A stretch of DNA of 9,316 bases from assembly GCA_936943465.1 (NCBI GenBank), contig CAKZJN010000037.1:1-9316 (forward strand). Reading direction: 5' to 3'. Positions 1 to 6,748 of the stretch are shown in pieces. Origin of the DNA: an uncultured Rhodoferax sp. (lineage in GTDB: Bacteria; Pseudomonadota; Gammaproteobacteria; Burkholderiales; Burkholderiaceae_C). Both the position numbers and the translations under genes were made by a program. A model generated the notes under the pieces. The model was given only the letters and a program-made list of their open reading frames with translations, ran no database searches and was not told where the DNA came from. How positions within the stretch are numbered: position 1 is the first letter of the stretch; the number at the start of each line of letters is the position of its first letter.

Positions 1-705
1 ATGAAGCTTGAGGATTTGATCGACATCGACCAGCAGAAGGAAAAAATCCAGCGCAACACCGCCCAGTTCGTGCGCGGTGCTACGGCCAACAATGTGCTGC
101 TGACCGGCGCGCGGGGCACGGGGAAGTCTTCGTTGATCCGCGCTTGCCTGCATGCCTATGCCGATCAAGGCTTACGGCTGATAGAGGTCGACAAGGCCGA
201 TCTGGTGGACCTGCCGGATATTGTCGAGCGGGTCGCACAGCGCCCTGAGAAGTTCATTGTGTTTTGCGACGACCTGAGTTTTGACGAAGGCGAGCCGGGC
301 TACAAGGCGCTCAAGTCGGTATTGGACGGATCGGTGGCCGCCGCAACGCCCAATGTGCTGGTGTATGCCACCAGCAACCGCCGCCATCTGCTGCCCGAGT
401 ACATGTCGGAAAACTTGACCTACACCCACACCCCGGAAGGCGAAGTGCATCCGGGCGAAGTGGTCGAAGAGAAAATTTCCTTGTCGGAGCGGTTCGGCTT
501 GTGGGTGAGCTTTTACCCCTTTACCCAGGACGAATACCTGCACATCGCGGCGCAGTGGCTCAAGGTGCTGGGCGTTTCGGATGCCGAGGTGGAAGCAGCC
601 CGGCCCGAAGCGCTGTTGTGGGCATTGGAGCGCGGCTCCCGCAGCGGTCGCGTGGCCTGGCAGTTTGCCCAGGACTATGCCGGCCGTAAGTCACTTTCCG
701 CATGA
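1..705 (+). CDS. AAA-type ATP-binding protein of the DUF815 family (probably 5'-truncated by the window edge)
   Basis: A P-loop ATPase of the DUF815 family, whose cellular role is not established. Visible motifs in the 234 residues: a Walker A loop GARGTGKS at residues 36-43, a Walker B strand ending in the acidic pair D90-D91 (FIVFCDD), a sensor-1-like stretch YATSNRR around residues 122-128, and an arginine-containing segment (GSRSGR, 212-217) near the C-terminus that may act as sensor 2. The protein looks soluble, with no signal peptide or membrane segment. As I recall, family members run to roughly 280-300 residues with an N-terminal region before the LxDIDxQKE stretch. The ATG at base 1 may therefore be an internal methionine, with the true start outside the window; that is inference. 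The stop overlaps the start of the downstream Nudix gene (ATGA), implying translational coupling. The family call is firm, the start is not. Confidence 0.85.
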   Translation: MKLEDLIDIDQQKEKIQRNTAQFVRGATANNVLLTGARGTGKSSLIRACLHAYADQGLRLIEVDKADLVDLPDIVERVAQRPEKFIVFCDDLSFDEGEPGYKALKSVLDGSVAAATPNVLVYATSNRRHLLPEYMSENLTYTHTPEGEVHPGEVVEEKISLSERFGLWVSFYPFTQDEYLHIAAQWLKVLGVSDAEVEAARPEALLWALERGSRSGRVAWQFAQDYAGRKSLSA

Positions 706-1172
706 GCCGCAGCCCGCTGATCGCCGACGCCCACGCGGCACGTGAGGGCGGCCCGGACCGGCCCGTCACCGAAGTAGCGGTGGGCGTACTGGTGCGCCCG
801 GACGGAGCTTTCTTGCTGACCTCACGGCCCGTGGGCAAAGTTTATGCGGGTTACTGGGAGTTTCCGGGGGGCAAACTCGAAGCCGGAGAGTCGGTGGAGC
901 AGGCCTTGCGCCGGGAGTTGCACGAAGAACTCGGCATTGACATTGGCACCGTGACCCCCTGGCATGTGGAACTGGTGGACTACCCGCACGCGCTGGTTCG
1001 CCTGCATTTTTGCAAGGTTTCCACATGGGCGGGCGAACTGCAAATGCGCGAGTCGCAGTCCTTTTCGTGGGAGCAGTTGCCGGTGCAGGTACAACCGGTT
1101 TTGCCCGGAACGGTGCCGGTTTTGGCGTGGTTTGCGCAGGAACGTGAATTTGTGGGTGCGACCCACGACTAG
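702..1172 (+). CDS. Nudix hydrolase, MutT-like (probable 8-oxo-dGTP diphosphatase)
   Basis: A 156-residue Nudix hydrolase. The complete Nudix box GX5EX7REUXEEXGU is present at residues 57-79: G57, E63, R71-E72, E75-E76, G78, I79. It directly follows the FPGGK strand-turn typical of MutT. MutT-type enzymes split 8-oxo-dGTP into the monophosphate and pyrophosphate and so prevent A:T to C:G transversions; the exact substrate here is inferred from similarity. The fold seems to begin near residue 22 (VTEVAVGVLV), so about 20 residues form an N-terminal extension. The protein is short, with no C-terminal thiamine-phosphate-synthase-like domain of the kind fused to some MutT proteins. The ATG start overlaps the upstream ATPase stop by four bases, and no Shine-Dalgarno sequence is visible, so translation is probably coupled. 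The gene converges with yacG, nine bases between stops. Confidence 0.9.
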   Translation: MSRSPLIADAHAAREGGPDRPVTEVAVGVLVRPDGAFLLTSRPVGKVYAGYWEFPGGKLEAGESVEQALRRELHEELGIDIGTVTPWHVELVDYPHALVRLHFCKVSTWAGELQMRESQSFSWEQLPVQVQPVLPGTVPVLAWFAQEREFVGATHD

Positions 1173-1184
1173 CCTGCGAGGCTA
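1170..1184. terminator. Perfect 15-base stop-to-stop hairpin between convergent genes, possible weak bidirectional terminator
   Basis: TAGCCT-GCG-AGGCTA is a perfect 6-bp inverted repeat with a 3-base loop. Its left end is the TAG stop of the Nudix gene and its right end, read on the other strand, is the TAG stop of yacG. Being symmetrical, it could form in both converging transcripts. Neither side has a clear T-tract (the + side continues with ctgcagtttc), so intrinsic termination would be weak at best. The inverted repeat is directly seen; a terminator role is inference. Confidence 0.35.
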
Positions 1185-1391
1185 CTGCAGTTTCGGGTCG
1201 CCGTAGAGCCCGTCTTCGGGGGGCGCTTCGGTCGGGACACGAAAAGCCTCGCTGGCCCAGGCACCCAGGTCGAGGTTCTTGCAGCGCTCGCTGCAAAACG
1301 GGCGATATGGGTTGCTGCTGGCATAGAGGCTGTCGCCATTGCACGCCGGACAACGCACCACCTTCACGGGAACTTCCGGCACTACGCTCAC
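1182..1391 (-). CDS. yacG: DNA gyrase inhibitor YacG (small zinc-binding protein)
   Basis: A 69-residue protein with the YacG treble-clef zinc motif: C14-X2-C17 and C33-X3-C37, separated by a 15-residue loop containing NPYRPFCSERC, followed by DLGAWASE at residues 41-48. In E. coli, YacG binds the GyrB subunit and blocks DNA binding by gyrase. Length is normal for the family (about 60-70). The start is a GTG twelve bases after the zapD stop. An upstream in-frame ATG (1403-1401) is followed two codons later by a TGA, so it cannot be used. A second in-frame GTG three codons downstream (codon 4) is an alternative start. No strong ribosome-binding site is seen, only a GAG-like stretch, so translation may depend on coupling to zapD. 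It is the last gene of the pilB-to-yacG string. Confidence 0.93.
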   Translation of the reverse strand: MSVVPEVPVKVVRCPACNGDSLYASSNPYRPFCSERCKNLDLGAWASEAFRVPTEAPPEDGLYGDPKLQ

Positions 1392-1403
1392 CGTCTCAGC
1401 CCA

Positions 1404-2159
1404 TCAGGCGCACAGCGCCAACTCAAACGCACCATCTTCTGCGATGGGGTGCAGTTTGTCATCGGCATCCAGGCGCATCAACCGGATGGACACCATCAGG
1501 CGGTTGCCGCTGATCTCAGGAATCAGGTGCAGCGAGGGGTCAAGTGCCAGGCGCAACAACTGGAAAGTGCGCCCTTGCGGCAAGGTTTGCTGAAACTGTC
1601 CGCCCGTTGCAATTACCTTTTGCGGTGCACCCGAATCGCGCAGCATTTTCAGCAACAAATGGATCGAATCCGCCAGTGGCGCCAAGGTTCCGGCCCAGCG
1701 GTGCAGGTCTTTGACGCGAATATCGGGGCTGCGGTGCTGCCAGGCAAAGTACGCCGGCAAATCAAATTCGCAAGTGCCGCCCGGAATGCCGACGCGGCTA
1801 CGGATACTCATCAGCCAGTCGTTCTCAGTGAGCGATTGACCAGCTTTGCCGGAGGTTCCATTCAGCGCTTCAAAGCAGGCTTCAATTTGACCAATGACCT
1901 GGTCCAACGCGGCTTCGGAAATGGCTGGGTTGCCGCGGTAACCAATGAATACTTGCTTTTGCTTTTCGAGATCTTTGAGTACGTCGGATTTGAGGTCGGC
2001 GCGTGCGCCCACATCCATGACCTCAAAGATGGTGGTCAACGCAAAGTGGTGGTCGAGCGGAGCCTGACGCGAGACCAAGGTGGCCAGTCGCAAGAACAGG
2101 TGCTCCAGTCGCAGGTAGGTGCGAATGCGCTCGTTAAATGGATATTCGTAGAGGATCAC
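1404..2159 (-). CDS. zapD: Cell division protein ZapD (FtsZ-associated, formerly YacF/DUF1342)
   Basis: A 251-residue cytoplasmic protein that fits ZapD along its whole length. The N-terminus reads ILYEYPFNERIRTYLRLEHL, the hallmark opening of the family. A helical region follows, then a C-terminal part rich in beta strands (e.g. ISGNRLMVSIRLMRLD near residues 217-232). In E. coli, ZapD cross-links FtsZ filaments and stabilises the Z-ring at midcell. The start codon is GTG, supported because it gives exactly the conserved opening and no ATG alternative lies in the 22 bases after the coaE stop. A weak GAAAG element lies about six bases upstream. The gene lies between coaE and yacG, the arrangement also known as yacG-yacF-coaE in many beta- and gammaproteobacteria. 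Confidence 0.95.
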   Translation of the reverse strand: MILYEYPFNERIRTYLRLEHLFLRLATLVSRQAPLDHHFALTTIFEVMDVGARADLKSDVLKDLEKQKQVFIGYRGNPAISEAALDQVIGQIEACFEALNGTSGKAGQSLTENDWLMSIRSRVGIPGGTCEFDLPAYFAWQHRSPDIRVKDLHRWAGTLAPLADSIHLLLKMLRDSGAPQKVIATGGQFQQTLPQGRTFQLLRLALDPSLHLIPEISGNRLMVSIRLMRLDADDKLHPIAEDGAFELALCA

Positions 2160-2181
2160 GCAGGACTTTCAGGTGGCCGCA

Positions 2182-2781
2182 TCATAGCCCGAACTGCTGG
2201 CCGATTTCATGTACCAAAGCGGTCAATTCCTCCAATGAAATCCCGTCATTGCTGAGCACCGCATCGGCTGCGCCAAGGCGGCGTTTACGGCTGGCCTGGG
2301 CTGCAATGATTTTCAGAACTTCGGCTGCTGGCATCGCATTGCGGGCCACCACCCTGCGCACTTGGGTCGCCTCGCTGCAATCCACCACCATCACGCGGTC
2401 GAGGCTTTTGCGCCAGTGGCCGGACTCCACCAGCAGCGGAATGTCGTACACCACACAACGCGCGCCTGCGGACTGTGCCTCCAGTGTGCGCGCCGCAATG
2501 GCCTGCCCCACCAGGGGATGGATGATGGATTCGAGTTGTTTCTTGGCTTGCGGGTCACTAAACACGCGCTGGCGCATGTACTCGCGGTTTAAGGCACCGT
2601 TGGCGTCGACAAACTCGGCACCAAATTGCTTGGCGATGACGGGAATTGCTGCACCGCCGGCAGCGGTTGTCGCACGCGAAATGGCATCAGCATCCACCAA
2701 CTGGGCCCCCATGCTTTCCAAGACGGCAGCAACGGTGCTCTTGCCGCTGCCAATGCCGCCGGTAAGCCCCAACTTCAACAT
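2182..2781 (-). CDS. coaE: Dephospho-CoA kinase
   Basis: A 199-residue P-loop kinase that phosphorylates the 3'-hydroxyl of the ribose of dephospho-CoA, the last step of coenzyme A synthesis, in the cytoplasm. Visible: the Walker A loop GGIGSGKS at residues 8-15 directly after the first strand (LKLGLT), the VDAD motif at 29-32, IIHPL at 86-90, DIPLLVES at 113-120 (substrate region), and the C-terminal Q-x-S-R-K-R-R-L-x-x-A-D-x-V-L-x-N stretch near 162-178, which corresponds to the nucleotide-binding lid and final motif of the family. Length is typical (about 200). The ATG start lies 15 bases after the pilD stop. A TAAGG overlapping that stop is rather distant to serve as the ribosome-binding site. 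All expected motifs are intact, so the enzyme should be active and is probably essential. Confidence 0.97.
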   Translation of the reverse strand: MLKLGLTGGIGSGKSTVAAVLESMGAQLVDADAISRATTAAGGAAIPVIAKQFGAEFVDANGALNREYMRQRVFSDPQAKKQLESIIHPLVGQAIAARTLEAQSAGARCVVYDIPLLVESGHWRKSLDRVMVVDCSEATQVRRVVARNAMPAAEVLKIIAAQASRKRRLGAADAVLSNDGISLEELTALVHEIGQQFGL

Positions 2782-2796
2782 CTTGAAAACGAAACC

Positions 2797-3663
2797 TTAA
2801 CCGAACGGAAAGGCGAAGGGAACCCATTGCGCCAGGGTCTGCGGGCCCACCACAAATAGCAGCAAGCCGGCACCGGCCAGGAACGGGCCAAAGGCAAAGG
2901 GAATGTCCTTGTTGGCCAGTCGCCCCACCACCAGAAAAATGCTGCCCAGCACCGAACCAACCAAACTAGACAGCAAGATGATGGCAATCAGGTGCTCGGC
3001 TCCGAACCAGGCCCCCAGCGCGGCAAGCAGCTTGAAATCACCATGGCCCATGCCGACCCTGCCGGTGAGCAGGTGGTGCACCTGAAAAACCGACCACAGC
3101 GACAGGTAACCCAGCACCGCTCCCCAAACGGCAGACTTAAGCGGGACATTCCAGCCTAGGGCTGCCACCACGAGGCCTAGCCAGAGCAGGATGTAATTCA
3201 AATCATCCGGCAGCAGTTGGGTGTCAAAGTCAATGAGAAAGAGCGCGATGAGCAGGGCGCAAAAAGCTGCCCAGGCCAAGCCGAGCCAGGTCGTGCCATG
3301 CAGGGAGCCCGCAACGGCAAAAAGCAGGGCGGTGGTCAGTTCTACTGCCGGGTAACGGGCACTGATGCCGGCTTTGCAGGCCGAGCATTTTCCTCTGAGC
3401 AGCAGGTAGCTCACCACCGGAATATTTTCGTACCAGGCAATCTGATGGCCGCAATGCGGGCAACGGGAACGCGGAACCATCAGGTTGAAGGGCGCGGCAT
3501 CCGCCGTATCCGCCGACTTGCCATTCAGTTCAGCGCATTCTTCGGCCCATTGACGCTCCATCATCAGGGGCAAACGATGAATCACCACATTGAGAAAGCT
3601 ACCCACCATCAGGCCCAGAATACCCATCTGGACGATGTCGATCCACTGCACCGCGGCACCCAT
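2797..3663 (-). CDS. pilD: Type IV prepilin peptidase / N-methyltransferase PilD
   Basis: A 288-residue inner-membrane aspartic protease that cuts the leader of type IV prepilins and N-methylates the new first residue. The N-terminal cytoplasmic domain carries the zinc tetrad C68-X2-C71 and C93-X2-C96, around the conserved stretch IAWYENIPVVSYLLLRGKC. The two catalytic aspartates are visible: D145 in LIDFDTQLLPD and D209 in the GXGD-type motif GMGHGDFK. They are 64 residues apart, as I recall for the Pseudomonas enzyme. Seven or eight hydrophobic segments are seen, starting with GILGLMVGSFLNVVIHRLP. I chose the ATG at 3663, which shares its A with the pilC stop (TGATG). A TTG one codon upstream is also open but less likely. 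Coupling to pilC is expected. The full cysteine set indicates both peptidase and methylase activity. Confidence 0.96.
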   Translation of the reverse strand: MGAAVQWIDIVQMGILGLMVGSFLNVVIHRLPLMMERQWAEECAELNGKSADTADAAPFNLMVPRSRCPHCGHQIAWYENIPVVSYLLLRGKCSACKAGISARYPAVELTTALLFAVAGSLHGTTWLGLAWAAFCALLIALFLIDFDTQLLPDDLNYILLWLGLVVAALGWNVPLKSAVWGAVLGYLSLWSVFQVHHLLTGRVGMGHGDFKLLAALGAWFGAEHLIAIILLSSLVGSVLGSIFLVVGRLANKDIPFAFGPFLAGAGLLLFVVGPQTLAQWVPFAFPFG

Positions 3664-4886
3664 CAAACGACTTGACCGAGCTTGAAGATCGGCAGGTACA
3701 TGGCCACCACGATGCCGCCAATCACCGTACCCAGGATCACAATGATGATGGGCTCCATCAGGCTGGAGATGCCGGCAACCATGTCATCGACCTCGGCCTC
3801 GTAAAAATCAGCGCACTTGCCTAGCATGTGGTCAATCGAGCCCGACTCTTCACCAATGGCGCACATTTGCAGCACCATGGAGGGAAACAGATTGGCATTC
3901 GACATGGCAGCGGTCAAAGCCGTGCCGGTCGAGACTTCCTGCTGGATTTTCTGCGTGGCATGCAGGTACACGATGTTGCCTGCCGCACCGCCTACGGAGT
4001 CCAGCGCTTCTACCAGGGGTACGCCGGCGGCAAACATGGTGGCCAGGGTGCGGGTCCACCGCGCAATACAGGATTTTTCCACCAAATCGCCAAATATGGG
4101 CAACTTGCGCATCAGGCGGTCCATGAACTCCTGAACCTGTTCATTGCGCTTCCAGGACTCCAGAAAGAAATAAACACCCCCGCCGAGGCCACCAAAGATA
4201 AGGTACCAGTAGGACACGAAGAATTCGCTCATGGCAATCACCATGAGGGTCGGGCCAGGCAGTTCACCACCAAAGGAGGTAAACACTTCCTTGAACGAAG
4301 GGACCACAAAAATCATGATCACCGCCACCACGACAAAGGCGACGATCAACACGGTAATGGGGTACATCAGCGCTGATTTGATCTTGGACTTGATGGCCTC
4401 GGTCTTTTCCATGTAAACCGCGAGTCGGTCCAGCAACTGGTCCAGAATACCGGCCGACTCACCGGCCTCCACCAGATTGCAATACAGGTTGTCGAAGTAG
4501 ATCGGGTACTTGCGAAATGCCGTGCTCAGGGAAGTACCAGTTTCCACGTCGCTGCGAATATCGTTCAGTAGTTTGGTGACGCTGGGATTGGGATTGCCAC
4601 GTCCCACAATGTCAAAGGCCTGCAGCAAGGGCACACCCGCCTTCATCATGGTGGCGAGCTGCCGCGTAAAGATGGCCAGATCTTTGGGCTTGATTGACTT
4701 GCCGGAGCGCATCCGGCGTTTTTTCAGCTTGGTCGGAGTAACACCCTGGCGACGCAGAGCGGACTTGACCTGATTTTCGCCACCGGCACGCATCTCACCG
4801 CGGACTTGCTTTCCATTGCGGTCTTTGCCTTCCCACTCATAAACCGCTTCTTTGATGTCCGCAGTTTTGGATGAAGTCGTCGCCAT
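3663..4886 (-). CDS. pilC: Type IV pilus inner-membrane platform protein PilC
   Basis: A 407-residue polytopic inner-membrane protein of the T2SSF/GspF family, which forms the platform on which PilB (extension) and PilT (retraction) ATPases drive pilus assembly. After a soluble N-terminal region (Y-E-W-x-G-K-D-R-x-G-K near residues 16-26) come two repeated GspF domains, about 72-195 and 275-398. Each opens with a similar F/W-T-R-x-L-A-T-M-x-x-A-G-V-P-L pattern (73-87 and 277-291) and contains a G-E-x-S-G-x-x-D/I motif. Membrane segments are predicted near 175-197, 219-242 and 375-398. Length is typical. The ATG has a good Shine-Dalgarno sequence AAGGGA four bases upstream (4896-4891) and lies 19 bases after the pilB stop; its own stop overlaps the pilD start. 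Confidence 0.97.
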   Translation of the reverse strand: MATTSSKTADIKEAVYEWEGKDRNGKQVRGEMRAGGENQVKSALRRQGVTPTKLKKRRMRSGKSIKPKDLAIFTRQLATMMKAGVPLLQAFDIVGRGNPNPSVTKLLNDIRSDVETGTSLSTAFRKYPIYFDNLYCNLVEAGESAGILDQLLDRLAVYMEKTEAIKSKIKSALMYPITVLIVAFVVVAVIMIFVVPSFKEVFTSFGGELPGPTLMVIAMSEFFVSYWYLIFGGLGGGVYFFLESWKRNEQVQEFMDRLMRKLPIFGDLVEKSCIARWTRTLATMFAAGVPLVEALDSVGGAAGNIVYLHATQKIQQEVSTGTALTAAMSNANLFPSMVLQMCAIGEESGSIDHMLGKCADFYEAEVDDMVAGISSLMEPIIIVILGTVIGGIVVAMYLPIFKLGQVV

Positions 4887-4905
4887 AGCGTCCCTTGGGT
4901 TTGCT

Positions 4906-6639
4906 TTATATGTTGGTTACAGCCAGAACTTCTTCCAGTGACGTGAGTCCTGCCTGAACCTTCCTGAGGCCCGATTGTCTCAGGGAACGCACACCTTCGC
5001 GCTCGGCCTGCGCAGCAATCTCCAAGGTATTGCCGTCCGCCAGAATAATGCGCTGCATTTCTTCGGAAATAGGCATCACTTGATAAATGCCGACCCGGCC
5101 TTTGTACCCCTGCGTGCAACTGGAGCAACCGACGGGGCGGTAGGGCTTCCAACTTCCATCCAGGTCGGCTTCTTTGAAGCCGGCTTCCAGCAATGCCTCT
5201 TTGGGAATGTCGGTCGGCTTGCGGCAGGTCATGCAAAGCTTGCGGGCCAGACGCTGCGCGGTGATCAAAATGACGCTGGATGCGATGTTGAATGGGGCAA
5301 TGCCCATATTGCGCATGCGTGACAGCGTGGACGGCGCATCGTTGGTGTGCAGTGTGGACAGAACCAAGTGCCCGGTTTGCGCCGCCTTGATCGAAATGTC
5401 GGCAGTTTCTAGGTCGCGAATTTCGCCCACCATAATGATGTCGGGATCCTGACGCAAGAAAGAACGCAGCGCTGCAGCAAAAGTCAGCCCCGCTTTTTCG
5501 TTGACGTTGACCTGGTTAACCCCCGGCAGGTTGATTTCAGACGGATCTTCTGCGGTGGCAATGTTTACGCCGGGCTGGTTCAGCAGATTCAGGCAGGTGT
5601 AAAGCGATACGGTCTTGCCCGAACCTGTGGGTCCAGTAACCAGAATCATGCCGTAGGGTCGACCGATCGCTTGAAGCAAGCGTGCCTTTTCTTCTGGCTC
5701 ATAGCCCAGCGCATCGATGCCAAGCTTGGCGCTGGACGGATCCAGAATACGAATCACGATTTTTTCGCCAAACAGCGTGGGCAGCGTACTGACCCGGAAA
5801 TCAATGACGCGGTCCGGGCCGACCTTGAGCTTCATGCGCCCGTCTTGCGGCACACGCTTCTCCGAAATGTCCATCCGTGAAATCACTTTGATCCGAGATG
5901 CCAATTTGTCCTTGATGGCGATCGGCGGGCTGGCAATTTCGCGCAGTTGGCCATCAATCCGGAAACGAACCCGATAGGAGTTTTCGTACGGCTCAAAGTG
6001 CAGATCGGATGCGCGCATACTGAAGGCATCCAGCAGCATCTTCTGCAAAAAACGGACAACTGGCGCATCTTCAACCTCGGCTGCGGCCTGGGAGGTCTCC
6101 GCAACGGCCTCCGATGCGTTCTCATCGAACTCAAAATCTCCGCCGATGATGTCTTCCATTGCCTCGCTGGCGGTCACCGCATTGGAATCCACCAATTTGG
6201 ACAACTTGTCGTATTCGGCAATGATCCAGTCCACCCCCATTTGGGTAGAGAACTTGATTTTTTCTGCGGCGCGCTGGTCGGAAGGGTCGGCGGTAGCCAC
6301 CATCAAGCGGTTGTTGCGCTTGCTCAGGACAACCAGGCGAAAGTCCTGGCAGGTTTTGTGGTCCAACAGGCCCTTGGGTAGCCGCTGTGGATCGACCGCG
6401 TCCAGATTGATCAGGGGGGCCGCAAAGGCGTGGGACAGCGTATGGGCCAAATCGGACGCAGAAACCACCCCCGAGCCCACCAATTCAGAGATGAAACTGG
6501 ACTTGTTGGCGACCGACTTTTTGTAGATGTCCTCAGCCGCTTTTTGGCCGATTTTGCCGGCGGCGATCATTGCGCGACCCAAGCCGGGCAGGGCAATTGC
6601 AGAGGAGTCTTGCAGGTAGGAATCGACAGGGGAAGCCAT
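4906..6639 (-). CDS. pilB: Type IV pilus assembly (extension) ATPase PilB
   Basis: A 577-residue secretion ATPase of the GspE/PilB family that powers pilus extension at the cytoplasmic face. An N-terminal MshEN/T2SSE_N-type domain covers about 15-155; an acidic, alanine-rich linker (about 160-192) joins it to the N2 and RecA-like domains. Motifs: Walker A GPTGSGKT at 336-343, Asp box around E364-D365, Walker B with GEIRD at 405-409 (E406 as catalytic glutamate), His box STLHTND at 428-434, and the tetracysteine zinc site C469-X2-C472 and C505-X2-C508 that separates PilB from PilT. The Asp box reads EDPSE, where EDPVE is commoner; I believe the serine is usual in Comamonadaceae. The start is an ATG with no clear Shine-Dalgarno; the resulting N-terminus (ALPGLGRAMI near 16-25) fits the family. 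First gene of the pil operon. Confidence 0.97.
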   Translation of the reverse strand: MASPVDSYLQDSSAIALPGLGRAMIAAGKIGQKAAEDIYKKSVANKSSFISELVGSGVVSASDLAHTLSHAFAAPLINLDAVDPQRLPKGLLDHKTCQDFRLVVLSKRNNRLMVATADPSDQRAAEKIKFSTQMGVDWIIAEYDKLSKLVDSNAVTASEAMEDIIGGDFEFDENASEAVAETSQAAAEVEDAPVVRFLQKMLLDAFSMRASDLHFEPYENSYRVRFRIDGQLREIASPPIAIKDKLASRIKVISRMDISEKRVPQDGRMKLKVGPDRVIDFRVSTLPTLFGEKIVIRILDPSSAKLGIDALGYEPEEKARLLQAIGRPYGMILVTGPTGSGKTVSLYTCLNLLNQPGVNIATAEDPSEINLPGVNQVNVNEKAGLTFAAALRSFLRQDPDIIMVGEIRDLETADISIKAAQTGHLVLSTLHTNDAPSTLSRMRNMGIAPFNIASSVILITAQRLARKLCMTCRKPTDIPKEALLEAGFKEADLDGSWKPYRPVGCSSCTQGYKGRVGIYQVMPISEEMQRIILADGNTLEIAAQAEREGVRSLRQSGLRKVQAGLTSLEEVLAVTNI

Positions 6640-6646
6640 TACTTAC

Positions 6647-6704
6647 AGCATAACCTTTGCGTTGCGGATTTGACAATCATTCATGATTGAAATTCCAAAG
6701 TAAA
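6647..6704 (-). promoter_or_regulatory. pilB: Candidate promoter region for the pilBCD-coaE-zapD-yacG operon
   Basis: Two weak sigma-70-like pairs can be read on the minus strand ahead of pilB. The first is TTTACT (6704-6699), 17 bases, AATGAT (6681-6676), which would give a leader of about 30 bases. The second is TTGTCA (6676-6671), 18 bases, TATGCT (6652-6647), which would start transcription almost at the pilB ATG and give a nearly leaderless message. Each matches the consensus in only four or five of six bases per box. No sigma-54 GG-N10-GC element was found. This is inference from sequence resemblance, and the operon may also be read from further upstream. Confidence 0.3.
6674..6689. repeat. 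Perfect 7-bp inverted repeat upstream of pilB, possible operator
   Basis: CAATCAT-TC-ATGATTG is a perfect palindrome with 7-bp arms and a 2-base centre in the 109-base gap between rfbC and pilB, 35 bases before the pilB start. The centre is too short for a good RNA hairpin, while the size and symmetry suit a dimeric DNA-binding protein. It overlaps the upstream candidate -10 box. The repeat is directly seen; a regulatory role is inference and no known regulator site is recognised. Confidence 0.4.
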
Positions 6705-6707
6705 TGC

Positions 6708-6740
6708 GCCGCCCTGTCGCAGGATTGCCAAAGGGGCGGC
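6708..6740 (-). terminator. GC-rich hairpin downstream of rfbC, possible terminator of the rhamnose operon
   Basis: GCCGCCC (6708-6714) and GGGCGGC (6734-6740) form a perfect 7-bp all-G/C stem around a 19-base loop, starting nine bases past the rfbC stop on the minus strand. The bases after the stem in that direction read gcatttacttt, only moderately T-rich. The long loop and broken T-run make it a leaky terminator at best. It lies between the rfb and pil units, where a terminator or attenuator would be expected. Confidence 0.4.
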
Positions 6741-6748
6741 CCTCACTT

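Noticed and set aside
766..1353. Open frame of 195 codons on the - strand across the Nudix gene and yacG
   Set aside because: It is antisense to one confirmed gene and out of frame with another; the arginine/proline-rich product looks like translation of a wrong frame.
1449..2255. Long open frame (268 codons) on the + strand, opposite zapD
   Set aside because: It lies antisense to a gene with a clear family match over its whole length, shows no recognisable domain, and is the kind of open antisense frame that GC-rich codon use creates.
3664..3666. TTG as start of pilD, one codon before the ATG
   Set aside because: The ATG next to it overlaps the pilC stop in the usual TGATG manner and is the stronger start codon.
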